A stretch of DNA of 64,000 nt from Limonium bicolor. Its lineage: Eukaryota; Streptophyta; Magnoliopsida; Caryophyllales; Plumbaginaceae. Location of the stretch: assembly GCA_023374045.1 (NCBI GenBank), contig JAIOTZ010000259.1, positions 1 through 64,000 of the forward strand, given 5' to 3'. Below the pieces are notes generated by a model. It saw only the letters and a program-made list of their open reading frames with translations, was not told where the DNA came from and did no database searches. Below are positions 47,001 through 60,243 of this stretch, in pieces (the stretch's first letter is position 1; the number at the start of each line of letters is the position of its first letter). A program made the translations under genes and the position numbers.

Positions 47001-47881
47001 GAATTCCAAATTTGGCTGAACAAGGAGCAGTAAGGGTTCAACGTGGGTTTTTCATTTTTCAAAGGAAAAGCTGGAAAAAGAAGAACTTTGAGTCCCTTTC
47101 TTACCTTAGAACAACAAGAAGAAGATGGAGCTCCAAATGGTACCTTCAAGCTCCAAGGGAAGCTACACATGGAGATGGAGTTGGAGATTTTTTTTTGAAG
47201 GTGGAAAACGATCTCCAAAACGAGGGGAATTCAACGGTATAATTTTTGTAGCCTTTGGACTTGATTTTGGCTTTCAAAAATAGAGAAATGAGGCTGCTGT
47301 GAGGGGTTTCTAAATCCATTACAGAGAGGGAGGGAGAAGAAGGGAGTCTGGAGCAGGGACAAAATGTGGGGAAATGAGGGAGATGGAAGAGAGAGAAATT
47401 GTAAAAGTGCTTTTACTTTATAAATTTGTCCTTTTGTGTATAAGAGTAAATAAAGAGAGGAGAGGCTGAGTGAAACAGTCCACACACACTCACATTGGGT
47501 TCCAGATTTTTAATTACCAATGGAGAGGCTATTTTGCTCTTATTACAATTTACACCCCACAAGTTCTCGTTTTTTACACTATTCACTAACCGGAACCGTT
47601 TTCCGGAATTTTCTCATTTAATTAATTTAATGGCTCTAAACCTTCACAAATGTTAAATTATAGATGTTTGATTAACTAAAATTATTGAGTCTATTTAACC
47701 CGCTTAAAGTCATGTTTTCCCTGTTTCCATGAAAAACGCGCTTTAAGGTTCGTTTGTTGTTTTAATCCGTTTTATGGATCGTTTTCTTCGAATTGTTCCC
47801 ACATGTTTATTTAGGCATAATTAAGCTTCTAAAATCCTCATTAACCTAATTAACCACTATTTTTAATTTCAGGGTATTTCA
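44084..47881 (-). repeat. 5' LTR of element B (3798 bp)
   Basis: It runs from TGTAACACCCC to GGGTATTTCA on the plus strand, collinear with 27093-37755 once C is removed. It contains the dyad array at 45773-46020 and a decayed end hairpin at 44188-44208. It is followed by target copy ATCAA. No gene is inside. Confidence 0.92.
45773..46020 (-). repeat. Dyad-symmetric motif array (B, 5' LTR)
   Basis: Four units of GGTCCGGGTTTGTGTACCG ... AAACCCGGACC type. The last unit is better preserved here than in the 3' LTR copy (28786-29033). Confidence 0.85.
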
Positions 47882-47886
47882 ATCAA

Positions 47887-48061
47887 GGAAAATTCCAATG
47901 AACTAAGATGGTTCATCAGTCGAAGACTCTACCGCTGAAGTGGCTACTGCCGTGGGTGACCCGCCTTAGATAGGGGTATGGAGCAGAGACATGTCGTTAT
48001 AACGAGACGATGTCATAGGCATGAGATACTTCTCAACTAACAATATGTGAAACTAGATAGC
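47887..48061 (+). mobile_element. LTR fragment D, third part (tentative)
   Basis: It follows the right target copy of B, so by position it continues the sequence that B entered at 27092. It is only 175 bp long and ends where a reverse LTR begins at 48062. No gene is present. Confidence 0.35.
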
Positions 48062-49390
48062 TGTAACACCCCTACCACTAATCACATCATTATCTCTTAA
48101 ACTGTCTCAGTCCTCATTACAATTGCAGCGAAAATTCTAATACAACAGAGGGTGAAACAATGCAGTTAGCCACCCACGTGACTAAAAAGGCCTAACTTGA
48201 TACAGTAATGGTCTGATGGACCGGAATTCCGAGTACTTACAACAATACAATTCTTATTCATTACTACCGAGTCACATAATGCAATCCTCAATTCAACTAT
48301 ACCGAGTTTATCATCTTCTCTATGCTGGTAACACATTCAGACTTACCCTACCAATATATACAAATACAAATGTATCTAAATCAGCTACCCATGCTTAACC
48401 AATCCCCGTCCTACTCTCAAACGGTAATTAGCTCCGTTGTACTTGTAAAAGAATGGGTGGCCCCAAAGGGGCTCAGCACCTTTGCTGGTATGGTAGTCGT
48501 GCGACCCACTACTTCCGGGTCACACCCAACTAATTGTGTCTAATCTTGCGATTGATTTTATTTAAATCATAACATGAAATGCTGCACACACACAACATGC
48601 TCGCATAACACAAGTATTCAAACAATGGATTACATTCACAAGACTAACACATTAATTTGTTAGTTTGCACTATCTTACTCTTAGGCCTTGAGGGTTTCTC
48701 CCTCAATAATGCCTCATTATCACTATTCAATGTCTTATCCAATCACTTCGGATGACTTTACTTGTTCTCTTAGTTCTATAGACACCGCAGGTCTCAATCT
48801 TGTTTCCTCAATTATTCTTCTCTTAAATAATTCTCAAATCAATTTTCTTAAATAATCCAAAGTCAATTCTCTTGACCTCCGGGCAGAGAGATTCATAATT
48901 CTTACCACCGGGCTTTTTGGGTTCTAGTCTTACTCCCCCTGTTTTGACCCAACACCAGGTCTAGCATGGTGGGGCGGTTCAACCAGAACCCGGAACTACT
49001 CTCTTAGTTCCACTTTCTTTCACATACGTCCGAATCTCTATCGGACTACTCAAATTCCCAATCACTCCTCTCATCGGAGTCATACACAATTATGTATACT
49101 AGTCTAGAAGCATCACTCTCGATGTCATCTAAAACTTAGGGAATTTTCTCGAGTTCTTGTATTCTCAGATTTAAGGGTTGCCCCAACATTTCAAATACTT
49201 ATACGTTCGGGTCATTTTCTCATACTAGGTCGGATCCTCATATAAGAGGTCGACTATCATCAATAGGGGGTTCAATAGCCCCATACACCTATCTCACATT
49301 CTAGTGAGTTAATAAGATTGAATTATTGTTGTTCTTGACAAACCATTAAGAGGTTTACTCATGGTTATTTGGAATTTTCATAATTACCTA
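48062..49390 (-). mobile_element. LTR fragment G (reverse)
   Basis: It starts TGTAACACCCC and has the LTR-end hairpin at 48165-48186 and the same arrangement of blocks as the B LTR (for example GGGGCTCAGCACCTTTGCTG). It gives way near 49.39 kb to sequence homologous to the interior of A, so the right boundary is approximate. Confidence 0.5.
48165..48186 (-). other. LTR-end hairpin (element G)
   Basis: GTTAGCCAC / GTGACTAAA with spacer CCAC, two mispairs, 103-124 bp from the LTR end. Confidence 0.6.
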
Positions 49391-50803
49391 TTGGAATAGA
49401 GTAATAATTGAATAGTTTGGTAAGTAAGTATTTGACGCTTTATGAATTTGGTAAACCGGGTGGAACGTTGAACTTGGTCCTGGCCAGATCAAGGGATACT
49501 GGACACAAAATGGGGTTAAGAGGTAATTCAACTTTGGCACTGGCCATGTCAAGGTTGGGTGATCCTTGAAACTACCTAAAACTAGATAAAAAAAAGGGTG
49601 TAATTCATTATACATTACATAGTTACTTTGAAAATTACACTAAGCAAGAGAGGTTTTAAGTGGAGTATCATAATATAAGTTGTTATTAGTGTATTTACAT
49701 GAATTATTATTTCTTAAACAAATAGTTAGTTATAATATAATCAGTGTATTCTGTCACTAACTAACATCTTGATAATCTATTCAATCTGGAATATATAGTC
49801 AATTATATTACAACCAAAGAGTAGTATGTTATTCTCTATCTTGAATGGTAACTAACAAACCACGATAAACTTTAGTCTGAAACATTTGACTTTATCATAC
49901 TATTAAATAACATATAGATATACACCCACCTAACCCTAGGTTGAGAGGTAGTTCATTACACAAAATTATTATTTCTTAAAGATATAGTTAGTTATATTAT
50001 AAACTATATAGTTCATCATTAACTAATATTTTAATAATCATACATGTTTAATCAATAATACAGAGATCTACACACACCTTCAACCTTTAGCTTAAATGGT
50101 AGCTAAGCAACTACAACATCCTCCAACCTGAAATAATCAACATTACCTTGTCTTAGACCATTCAAATTATGTAGATACACATACATACCTAGTACTAGTA
50201 TAACTCATTAACTTAGTTTGTGCTACAAGATTACTAAGTCGTTTACTCAACCTAATAACTAGATGTTGTTCTAGGATTGAACTACTTACCTAAATCATGG
50301 GGTTGAGGACTCCATGAGAGTGAAGTGCCCACACCTATTCACATGATATTTCCCTGTATTCATTCCTTCTATGGGTTATCGTTAGTAGCGGTACGAGGGC
50401 GTACCTTAGCTCTTTTAAGGGGAGGGGTAGTGCATACTCTTCCTTCGTCACCTCATCCAGATTATGCCCTATTTGTTTTATTAGTAGAGTGATGGAGAGG
50501 TGTATGTATGTACTTGATTTATACGTGGTGTGATTCTTGATTTCTATCTATGAAATATCTTGGTTTGGTTTGATGTTGAGTAATGAAATATCTTGGTTTG
50601 GTTTGATGTTGAGTAATCTTGAGTGGAATTTGGAAATGGAAATACATTGTGGGAGAAATTACATTTGGTATGGATTAGAATGGAATTATGTTTGGAATTA
50701 TTATTGGATGAACATCTTGAAAATTCTCCAACACACCTCAAGCGGTGTGAGTAGCTATTAGTTGGTGTTAAACTTCGAGACGAAGTTTTTTTAAGGGGTA
50801 GAC
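49391..50803 (+). mobile_element. Element E, 3' end of a non-coding interior
   Basis: At 49450-49600 the sequence matches the interior of A (about 14380-14530) in a block containing GATCAAGGGA, GTTCAAC-type and GGTTGG-type stretches. It ends in a polypurine tract (TTTTTTAAGGGGTAGAC, 50786-50803). No coding domain is present. The 5' part of E is missing. Confidence 0.55.
49690..50150 (+). repeat. Diverged internal duplication in E
   Basis: A block with ATTATTATTTCTTAAA, TAGTTAGTTATA and CACTAACTAACATCTT-like stretches recurs about 270 bp downstream with moderate divergence. Confidence 0.5.
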
Positions 50804-53800
50804 TGAAATACCCCATAAATTAATCTAAATTAATTTAGGGGATTTCCTTTATTGAAACCTAAAAAAATACTATTAAAAATAAATTTTTATAAGGTATTAT
50901 GAATTTAATAATAGATAAGTCAATAAATCTTGGGAAAATTTTGAGACACTCCAATTATATTATAAAGATTTTAGAAATATATGGAACATTGGTTTGGATC
51001 ATAAAAGTCAATATAAAATCATAGTTGAAATATCCCTAATAATTATAAAAATAATTAAGGTCTAATTATATAAGGCTAACATGTTGCAATAATGGATTAA
51101 GTAAATATTTACATGAATTAAGGTTTCAATGAACCTCAATTATATATAAAAAAATAAATACATAGTCTAAAAAGATTTATCAAACGTAACGTGAAATTCT
51201 AAATTAAGGGGATAATTTAAAAGGAGTAAATTATACAATAAAAATTGGTGTAACATGTAATATAAACTATTACATGAAATGACACATAGATTATTATGAG
51301 GAAGATTGAGAGGTTATTTAATGAGCTAATTTAATTATGAATCTTCTCTAATCCTTTTCATATTACCTTCACTCATGTTACAAAAAAAAATAACAATTAA
51401 AATAAATATAACATAAATAATAGCTTCTCTTCTACTCTTTCATTTTCTTTTATTATAAAACTTACATGCTGGCCTCTCTTCTTCATATTCCCCGCATACA
51501 ATAACTTAATTGACAAACAAATAAATACTTTAGCAATTTATCTTTCACTCACGGTTGAAATCCTCTCCTTTATTTTCTCCTCACATTATGAAATAGATAA
51601 TACATGTGAGCTCTCATTTTCTTCACTCACTTAACTGACAAAGGAACCTTTCATTCTCTCACATCTCTTCACATTAATTTAACAACCGGTGCTTTCATTC
51701 TCTTCACATCAATATTGCAACTCTGCGTGGTGAGAAGATCATACATATCATACATACAGTGCTCTCTCCATTCACTTTCTTCACCCACCGTTACAATCCT
51801 AACTCCAGGAAATACCTACATGCCCGCCATTCACATTCTCTTCATTTTCTTCTCATATTTCAAGAAACATACAATTACTTCGATCCCCTTGTTTCAGCAC
51901 CCCTGAAGTTGTATATCGCTGGAGTCCAGATCTCATGCACCAAATTGAAGGGAGGACCGAAAACATTTCCATTCCTGAACCGCATACACTCCTCTTCATC
52001 GCTTTCTTGTACAAGCGCCTTTGCAGCAACAAATCATTGATCTGCTTTTTGCACACCAGACTCTACAGGACTGAAAACAATTCATATCTGCAACCAGTAA
52101 TATACCCAACCATGTCTTCTTCTTCTCCTCTACTGTTATAACAAAAGAGGTTTTAAATTCTTTTGTTGGGCACCGTGAGAGAACTGAAGGAAAAAAAAAG
52201 ATAGAGATTAGCAAAAAGAAAATCTTAATCCTAACTAATTAAACAAAGTAATTGGGTTAGGTATTAGTAGCGCTAAAATTCTGGTTCGTGAGTATAGGAA
52301 TTTTTGGAATAATGTTTTGGGTTAAGAAACAAACTCAAAAGTAAACGAGCAGTAAAAAAAATATACAAATAAAAATGGTTGTATTAACAAGGTATAACAA
52401 ATTAAGTGGTTTTGAGATTAAGTGGGTAACAAGTCGTTGCGGGTAAATATAAATTGCTATTATTTATGGTGTAAGTTGAGAATTTTATGGTTTGATAAGT
52501 GGTTCAAATTTTTAGTGATTGTAGGATTTAAAATTTGTGAAATAGAGTATGGTAAAAGAGAGATTATAGAGAGAGGGATAAATATATAAATATAGGATGA
52601 CTAAGTTATAAAACGGATGGTTTGTAAAGAAAAATGATGAATTGATAAGTAATAAGTCAGTAATGATAGATTTGATAAAATGCTAATAAGAAAAAAATAT
52701 TATTAAATGTTTAAATGGGTTGGTAATTTAGGATTTAAAAAAAAAATTGTATGTAGTTGAGTTTATTGGAGAATTAATATTTGAGGTTGGTGGGAGAGAT
52801 TAAAGGATTACTTAATAATTAGTTATCAAGTAAAGTAGTTAAATGATTAGTTTTTAAAATGTAAAATACACATTTATATTTGAGATTAAGGAAATAAAAG
52901 GGATTGAGTAAAAGAAAAGTGGTAGGGAATAGATGATTAAGTGGATAAATTGATTAATAAATTATTTAGTAAACTTTGGTAAGTTAATAATTGATCAATA
53001 AATCGCCAAGTTCAATGGCGAATTAGATTGTAAAACGAAAAGAGAATATCTCGGTTAAGAGTCAGTAATTAATTATCAAGTAGTGAAGAAGGTTGATGAT
53101 TTTAGCATTTAATATAATTATATATGTACATATATAAGCTTAAGAAAATAGGATGAAATGAATAATAAATTAGTAATATGAGAGTAAGGAATTTAGTATT
53201 TAAGTTGGTAAATTGAAACCGACTGATTGATAAACGTTAGGAAACTTAGGATATTATCTGGTAGTGTGTTTAATTAAAAATTAATATGGTAAGGGTTAGA
53301 ATATGGAGGAGATCAATAGATAAAAATACAAAATATATAGATATATGTATAAAGAGAGAAACTTTAGCCTAATAATATAGTTGCATATCATGCTCATAAA
53401 GTGACAAATAAGATAATAATAAAAAAACAAATTATTATCACACTCGAAAATTTGAGGAGATAGGAGTTTAAAATGAAGGATGAAATAATACTAATACCTT
53501 GGTAAAGATTATCTAGAATAACATTAGTGTATTTCATATATATATAATGATATCGGTATTATATGTCGAGTTTTGGGTTAGTATCAACTATAAGATATTA
53601 TATATGGAATAACATTTCTATTGTGGTGATTAGTACGTTGGTGGGCTTGTAACAATCAAGGTGTCGGTTAATGATAATATGACCATTTAAACTAATACAC
53701 CAAGATTATAACGTAGATGATTAAGTGATATACATCCCAGAATAAAACTCTGACTTATTGAATTTATTTAATGACCTTCCCTAATGTATTTTGACTTGGA

Positions 53801-54639
53801 ATTTTAACCATAGATTCCTTATAAACTATAGTTTATTTTCATGTAAATTAATATGGGTTTTAAGTTTTAAACGTAAGTTATAATTTTGTAAGTTCTGAGT
53901 ATTATGGAATTATTTAGATAATTTAAAAGATATTTTTATGAAATAAAAATTTTATAATATGTCTAAAATGTCATAGTTACTATATCAAATTTGGGAATTT
54001 TTAGACAAGGGTAAATGGGTGTAAATATTGTTTATGAATTTTTCATAAGTTATCTTGTAATATATGGTTTTAATGTAACCCAAAATTAAAGTATAGTTGA
54101 TTAATGAACTTTATAGGTTAGGAAAAATATAATAAGACTAAACTAACATTTAATACAGAATGTTAATAAATATTTTTGGGTATAAACTTTAAGTGAAAAA
54201 AACTATATATATACATATATAAAGGAAATAAAATAGTAACTTAGGCTAAATCAAGGAATTGAATTAATCTCCATTTATATTATTTATATAATGTGGTAGT
54301 TAATATAGTTAATTGAAACTAAGGGAAATACTTTATTTTATAAACCATATTGGATGTGGATATGTGTAGAAGTTAATAGAGATAATTAAATACATTAAGA
54401 CTACACAAAAAATGTCTTGAATAAATCCTAATACACACACACACATATATATATATATAAATACATTAACATAAATAAAAGGAATAACATACCTTATAGA
54501 AAACATTAGAGTAAAATTTAATACATAGCAATTAAAATATTAAATGTTAATGTGACATCTAAAACCTATGATCAAGAATAAGTAATTGAAATAAAATTAA
54601 GTGTACACTTAAGACATACAAATTCAATGGCGTAGATGG

Positions 54640-55557
54640 TAATGGTGGCCACGGGTCCGGTTCCACCGGTTCCAGTTCTGGTTCCACGGTTCCGGTTCCG
54701 AAAAATGTGTGTATTCGTATTCGGAACCGGTCTGGGCGGTTCCGATTCCGGTTCCGGTTCCGGTTTTGAAATCTGGTTCGCTTCGGATTCGGTCAAAAAA
54801 CCGGTTCCGGCCAGTTCCGGTTCCGGTTTGTGGTTCTGATCGGTTCCGGAGCGGTTCTGGAAAGATTCGATCGACTCCAGTTGCTTCGTTTTAGCTCCGA
54901 TTCGAGATCCGTTTGAGCGCACACGTTGCTCTTTTCATCCACTTTACTCCTAGATAGGTTATTCTTCAAGTTTATAATCTTAAATTTGTAAGTAACAAAG
55001 ACTTAGGAATTTTATTGAATTTACAAAAAATAAGGAACAAAGAGAATTTTATTATATGATTCACTGCCTCATTAAAACCTTATTAGGTAAAAAACCCATT
55101 GGGAAAACCCTAATAAGGAAAAAGAGTACAACTACTAAGAGGTTACATGATTTCAATTTGCAAGTCTTAAAAAAAAGATTACATGGAAAGAAAGTAATAC
55201 TAAATTACTAATAAATTCTAAAAATTACAAGATAGAAGTCCTAAGTGGTGTTATCCCCATTCATCTCACCAATCATCATGTTGGCCGATTCCAACGGTAA
55301 CTTCAACCGGTTCCGGGGCGGTTCCGGTTCTAGTTCCACCAGTTCCAGTTCCGAATCTGACAACGGTTCTAGGCGGTTCCGGTTCCGGTTCCAGGCCCGG
55401 TTCGGGCCCGAATCTCAAAACATGTATTCATATTCGGAACCGGCTGAGACGGTTGGTTCCGGTTCCGGTTCCACCGGTTCCCGGCCGGTTCCGGTTCCAA
55501 TCGGTTCCGGGTAGAACCGCCAGTTCCGGGTAGAAACCGGACTCGATGGCCACATTA
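54640..55557. mobile_element. Non-autonomous hAT element (918 bp)
   Basis: Exact 8-bp target duplication GTAGATGG (54632-54639, 55558-55565). Imperfect terminal inverted repeats are TAATGGTGGCCA and, from the other end, TAATGTGGCCAT. Both subterminal regions (about 230 and 290 bp) are filled with CGGTTCCGGTTCC-type repeats, inverted GGAACCG copies being fewer. The middle is unrelated AT-rich sequence with no transposase. Open frames here (54572-54922, 55245-55514) translate only the repeats. Confidence 0.9.
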
Positions 55558-56245
55558 GTAGATGGTCAAGTCAAACCTAGAACTAAATCGAGGGTTCATG
55601 TTTGAAACCTCGCAAAATCTTTCTTTTTTTTTAGGAAATTTAATCAATCAACGAAAATGTAACGCGGACTCGGGCTATCCTACTGGGCCCAAGTCCATGA
55701 ACTCCAAAGCCCACATTAAACAATTCAACGGAGTTTAGGCCTCTTCTAGATAAACTCTAAATCTTTCTTGATTTAAATGAAATGGGCCTAATGAAAGATT
55801 TAATTAACAAGATCTAGCCCAGATCCTTATGAGAGAGTAATTCTAAATCAGAAACTATAAACCAGTAAGAATAATAGACATTTAGCTTTATGAGATCCTT
55901 TGCTAATCAGTACTTGGAACGCCTTAATTATAGGTTGTTAGTGGGAGTTCGCACCTTCAAGTTGGTTACTGCTACTGCTCCTACCAGGTACGATTTCTCG
56001 TACTCAGAGACTTTGCTAACAGACTTTATGGAATGTTTTGGAAAACGCTAACTGAGCTTGAATGGTTGTGTGACTAACTCAGCTTGTATGACTAACTGAG
56101 CCTTGAATGTGAAACTTACATGGTTATTGGTTCCTTCTATTTGGTTGTCTCACTAGACATTAACTGCCTAGGGTTTACACTTCTGCACTCTGTAGGACTG
56201 AGTGTTTTGGTATTGCTCTGGTGCAGTTAGTGTTCTAGTGGGAAT

Positions 56246-57485
56246 CACTAGTAGAAAAAAGATTTTAAATGACGCACTTTAAACCACGGTTAATCACGTA
56301 ACCGTCATTTAAAAACTTTATACCACGGTTATTATCATAACCGTCACATAAAGTGTCGGCGGGAGATTTTATACCACGGTTCCACGCAAAACCGTCGTAT
56401 ATAGCGTGACGTGATGCATTTTATACCACGGTTCTGACGGAACCGCCATATATAGTTTGACGCGTTGTATTATATACCACGGTTCTGGGTGGAACCGTCA
56501 TATATACTTTGACGCGTTGTATTTTAAACCACGGTTTTGTGACAACCATCATTTTTAGTCATGTTTAAACAACTTTAAATGACGGTTTCTTGGTAGAACC
56601 GTGGTATATAGTCTAAGAGGGAATTCAAATTTTCGGCGAAAATTAACGCGGGTCTTTCTCTTTCTTCTATTAGATATATTTCTCCCTGTTTACAACCAAC
56701 ACTATCAAACAAGTCGAACATCCTCTCTAGCTAGCCTCAACTCTTCTTCTCTTCAACTCCTTTTTTTTGGCAACCCACCGGCGAACATGGAGCGCGCCTC
56801 TTCTTCAACTTCGCAACCCACCGGCGAACTGGAAAACAAGGAACACATGCGCCTCTTCTTCATGCTCTGCGCCTCTTCTTCATGCTCTGCGCCTCTTCTT
56901 CACGGTAATTAATTTTTGCGAACAAGGAACAAATGCTCTGCGGCTCTTCTTCATGCTCTGCGCCTCCTCTTCACGGTAATTTTTGCGAACAAGAAACACA
57001 TGCTCTGTGCCTTGAAGAAGGAACACATGCTCGTCGTCGAACAAATGCTCTGCGGCTCTTCTTCATGCTCTGCGCCTTGAACAAGGAACACATGCTCGCC
57101 GACGAACACGGCGATTGAAGGCGGCGCTAAATCGCCGGCGATTTTAGAAAAAAAAAGACTATAAACCACGGTTTTATGAATAACCGTGGTTTATTTGTTG
57201 ATTTTATAAATTATATACCACGGTTTTACACAATAACCGTCATTAATACTCACTTTATACCACGGTTCGGGCTTTTAACCGTGGTATAAAGTCAATGATC
57301 TCACGGGAGAAAGGGGTCTTAAACGACGGTCAAAACGAACCGTGGTTTATAACCTCGATTTTAAACGACGATTCTTAACCGTGGTTTATAGTCATTTTCA
57401 AATATACGACGCGAGTATTAACCACGGTTTGTAACCGTGGTATATAGGCAAAATAACCGTCATTAAAAATATTTTTCCACTAGTG
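56246..57485. mobile_element. Non-autonomous CACTA element (1240 bp)
   Basis: The ends are CACTAGTAGAAAAAAG and, reversed, CACTAGTGGAAAAATA. The 3-bp duplication AAT (56243-56245, 57486-57488) is exact. About 350 bp at each end carry many ACCACGGTT / AACCGTGGT motifs in both orientations, the subterminal binding-site pattern of CACTA transposons. The centre (about 56640-57150) is GC-richer and repetitive (GCGCCTCTTCTTCATGCTCT) and may be captured sequence. There is no transposase. Confidence 0.92.
56785..57118 (+). repeat. Repetitive, coding-like core of the CACTA element
   Basis: Irregular tandem units contain GCGCCTCTTCTTCATGCTCT, GAACAAGGAACACATGCTC and a spacer with CACGGTAATTTTTGCGAAC. 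Short open frames exist on both strands but the repeats explain them. A captured host exon later amplified is possible; I recognise no protein family. Confidence 0.55.
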
Positions 57486-58279
57486 AATATGGAAAAGGAC
57501 AATCTTGGTAATTCTTCCTTTGACTCTGGATATTGTTCCATCCATGAGCTGAATCTTTTGTTGTGACGTGCGCGCATTTTCAATGGTAACTGTGAGGGGC
57601 TGTATATCCCCTGTCCTAAAAGGACGTACTTGGCGGTGGGGGGCATTGCTCCCAATTGGTTTTATTCCACTCTTGAGTTGTTGGTTCTTGGATATATATC
57701 TTTCCATTCCTAGTCCTTGTGACTACTTGGGTCTTTCTACTCCTAACTGGAATTGGTTCTAACTTGAGCATTGGATGTTCACTAACTCATGGTGTGGTTT
57801 TTGGATTGACTAACTTTACCTTTGTATTATTTATCTTTATCCTTAACTTGTTATCTTTGACTTGGTGATTTTAAAGAGCCTTGTTTCCCTGTTTTACTTT
57901 CAAGAGTTTGATTTCAAGTTACTGTTTATTTTGAAGAGTTATGTTTTAAATATTGTTTTGGAGAATTGTACCAGTTCCATTCCAGGGAACTGACTCACCC
58001 CTCCCGGGGTGGGTTGCTTGGCTTCATCTTGCAGGTACGAATTGTTTATACAGGTGGCCACGAAGAGCATAAGTGATTGGGATGGGAATTAGGAATTGTT
58101 GAGAGTTATTTTGTTTTACGTTCAGTTTTGTTTACGTTGTTTTCTTGAGCTCAGACCGTAACTTAGGTAATTGTAATGGTTGTAATTGGTGAGGTTGGTA
58201 CCGGGTGTTTGGAACCCGATGGTCTGTAATCGCCTTAGTATTTTAGTTCCGCTATAAATACGTTAAATAGGGGTGTTAC

Positions 58280-58500
58280 AACCCCCCTGTGTGTATAACT
58301 CTCGGCCATTTTTTAACCCTGGTCCGGGACTTTGTCCTGGACTTAAGTCCCGGACCAACACTCCAGTATTACTCTCGGGGCATTTTAATATGTGGTTCGG
58401 TACTTTACCCTTAACCTAGGTCCTGGACCATAGCAGTAATCTGTCAAATTTGACAGTTTTCAATCTCTATTCAACCTCAATTCATACCCAATCTTTTTCT
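58280..58500 (-). mobile_element. Reverse LTR fragment, part 1
   Basis: It carries two dyad motifs (GGTCCGGGACTTTG ... GTCCCGGACC at 58321-58356; a weaker one at 58394-58429), then TTTGACAGTTTTCAATCTC as found beside the arrays of A and B. Solo LTR F interrupts it at 58501; it continues at 63014. Confidence 0.6.
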
Positions 58501-60215
58501 TGAAATACCCTAAACCTAAGTATGATAAGTAAACATCAATGTATGATGTAATAAGGCAAAAAAATGCCTTAGAAAGATTGGTAGACAATTTAAACCAAAG
58601 AAAACACAAGAAAATACCATAAAGTCAATTTAAGCAAATACTTGCTCTAGACTTGGTGTAAGTTTGAGTAGGACCCAAAGGTCATTCTTAGACCTTATTA
58701 ACATGCTAATGGACATGTTAAAACAATTACCAAAGAAAACCAAGCTCAAAAACAAGTTAAAACACAAATTGTGCTTTAAGGACTCTTAAAGCACATTTTT
58801 GAAAAATTGTCTTAGAAATGGGTTTTGAGTGGCTAAATGCTCATGATTATACCTTAATCAACATGTGTACTACTTAGCATCACATTAGGAAGCCTAAATC
58901 AATGAGAAACCAAAATTTTCACAAATTTGTGGACTAATTATAAATAGTACCCAAATAGTACCCAAAATAAGTCAAATGACTTTCTTAAGTGGTCAATGGT
59001 CAAAAAACAGCTAAATATCTAAGGGAATGAGAGGGGCCGGTTTTTGATAGGGCGAGTCATCACCAAGGCCAGCACATTAGGAAAGAAAGGGGAAAGAAGA
59101 AAAACAATGACTGTTTACCTTTTTAAAAACAAATATCTTCTTATACCTCTTCTCTCTCCTCTCTTCTTCATTTCACTCCTTCCCCACCGTTTTCTTCTTC
59201 TCCTCTCTGCTCCAAAACCGTCCAAGCTACAGCCATGGCTTCTACACCTTCATTTGCTTGCCAAATCCAACACTAAACTCCAAATCCAAAACAAAACACA
59301 TATTTCTCTTAGTTAAGTCAAGGGCTTCAAAGTTCTCTTTTCAAAATCCCAAAACCAGAAGTTGGACTCCATTGAAGGAGCTCCATTTGAAGAGGAAAAT
59401 TCATATTCAAGAGCTAGTTTACACTCTCTTTGAGTTAAGGTGAGAAAAAGCTTGAAAAATCATTTTTTTTTCCACCCATTTTTGTTAATGCCGAGAATTG
59501 CCACTTAAGATGGCTTGTTTTACTCCTTGTTCTAGCCTTGATTAATTCTTTAAAAGACTAGAGGAGGTCTTGCCTTGATTCTTTATCCAAGTCCATTCCA
59601 AATTCCTAAGGTAAACATCCACTTTTGTGCATTAAGCACTCCTTTGCACTTAAGAGTAAATTCCATGAGTCTAAGTATAATCCTTAGCACTCATTACATT
59701 ATTTGAATGTTGATTAGAAGTTTAGCAAGGGAGGAAACCACCTTTGCCAAAAATCAAACAAAAAACAAAGAAGGAAAGGAGAAAGGAAAAGGCTTGAAAC
59801 ATAAGGTAAATTGTTTGCCTTAATGTAATTTAGTGCCTTAAGGAAATGGTTTTTATATAAATACCAAACTTAGCCTAGAGATTACATTACAATATGGTTT
59901 ATGTAACCTAGGGAAAGGAATATGAACGAGCTTAAGAACTTGTGAACTTGTGACTAAGGAGCCAATGGAAAATGAGTTAGTAAATAAGTATAAGGTGGAT
60001 TATAAGAGCATTTATAATTGCTATGATATTGAGTGTTGTTTAATTGCAGGTTGAAATCTATTTATGTGGTAAATTCAGTGTTAAGTTATGTCATTTAAGG
60101 GCCTAAGAGCCATGTCATTTAAGAGCTTTAGTGCTATGCAATTTAAGATTATTGCACCATATTGTGTTTATTATGAATGGTTTGGATTGGGTGAGAAAAT
60201 ATGATAAGGAAAGGG

Positions 60216-60243
60216 CTTGATGTGTGTGTGTGTGTGTGTGTGT
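60216..60243 (+). repeat. TG dinucleotide microsatellite
   Basis: An uninterrupted run of about 14 TG units inside LTR F. Confidence 0.9.

Larger units (their letters stand above)
27093..47881 (-). mobile_element. Element B: degenerate Ty3/gypsy chromovirus with AlkB insert
   Basis: A minus-strand LTR retrotransposon with exact 5-bp target duplication ATCAA (27088-27092, 47882-47886). The 5' LTR is 44084-47881. The 3' LTR is 27093-37755, stretched by solo LTR C. Primer site, polypurine tract and a gag-pol remnant lie between them. The order gag, zinc knuckles, AlkB, protease, RT, RNase H, integrase, chromodomain, together with the tRNA-Met primer site and 3.8-kb LTRs, fits the Tekay/Del side of the chromoviruses. 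LTRs differ by several percent by eye and the coding region has many stops and shifts, so it is an old, inactive copy. Confidence 0.92.
50804..58279 (+). repeat. 3' LTR of element E
   Basis: It starts TGAAATACCCC right after the polypurine tract and ends GGGGTGTTACA at 58279. It contains an hAT element (54640-55557) and a CACTA element (56246-57485); without them it is about 5.3 kb. The stretch 50.9-54.6 kb is very AT-rich and has no supported gene; a dinucleotide run (AC then AT) lies at about 54433-54461. The 5' LTR of E is not in the window. Confidence 0.6.

Noticed and set aside
54572..55514. Open frames rich in Pro, Ser, Gly and Glu
   Set aside because: They are translations of the CGGTTCC repeats inside the hAT element.
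56601..57118. Short frames with repeated ALRLFFMLCA
   Set aside because: They are explained by tandem repeats in the CACTA core; three overlapping frames in different phases argue against a gene.
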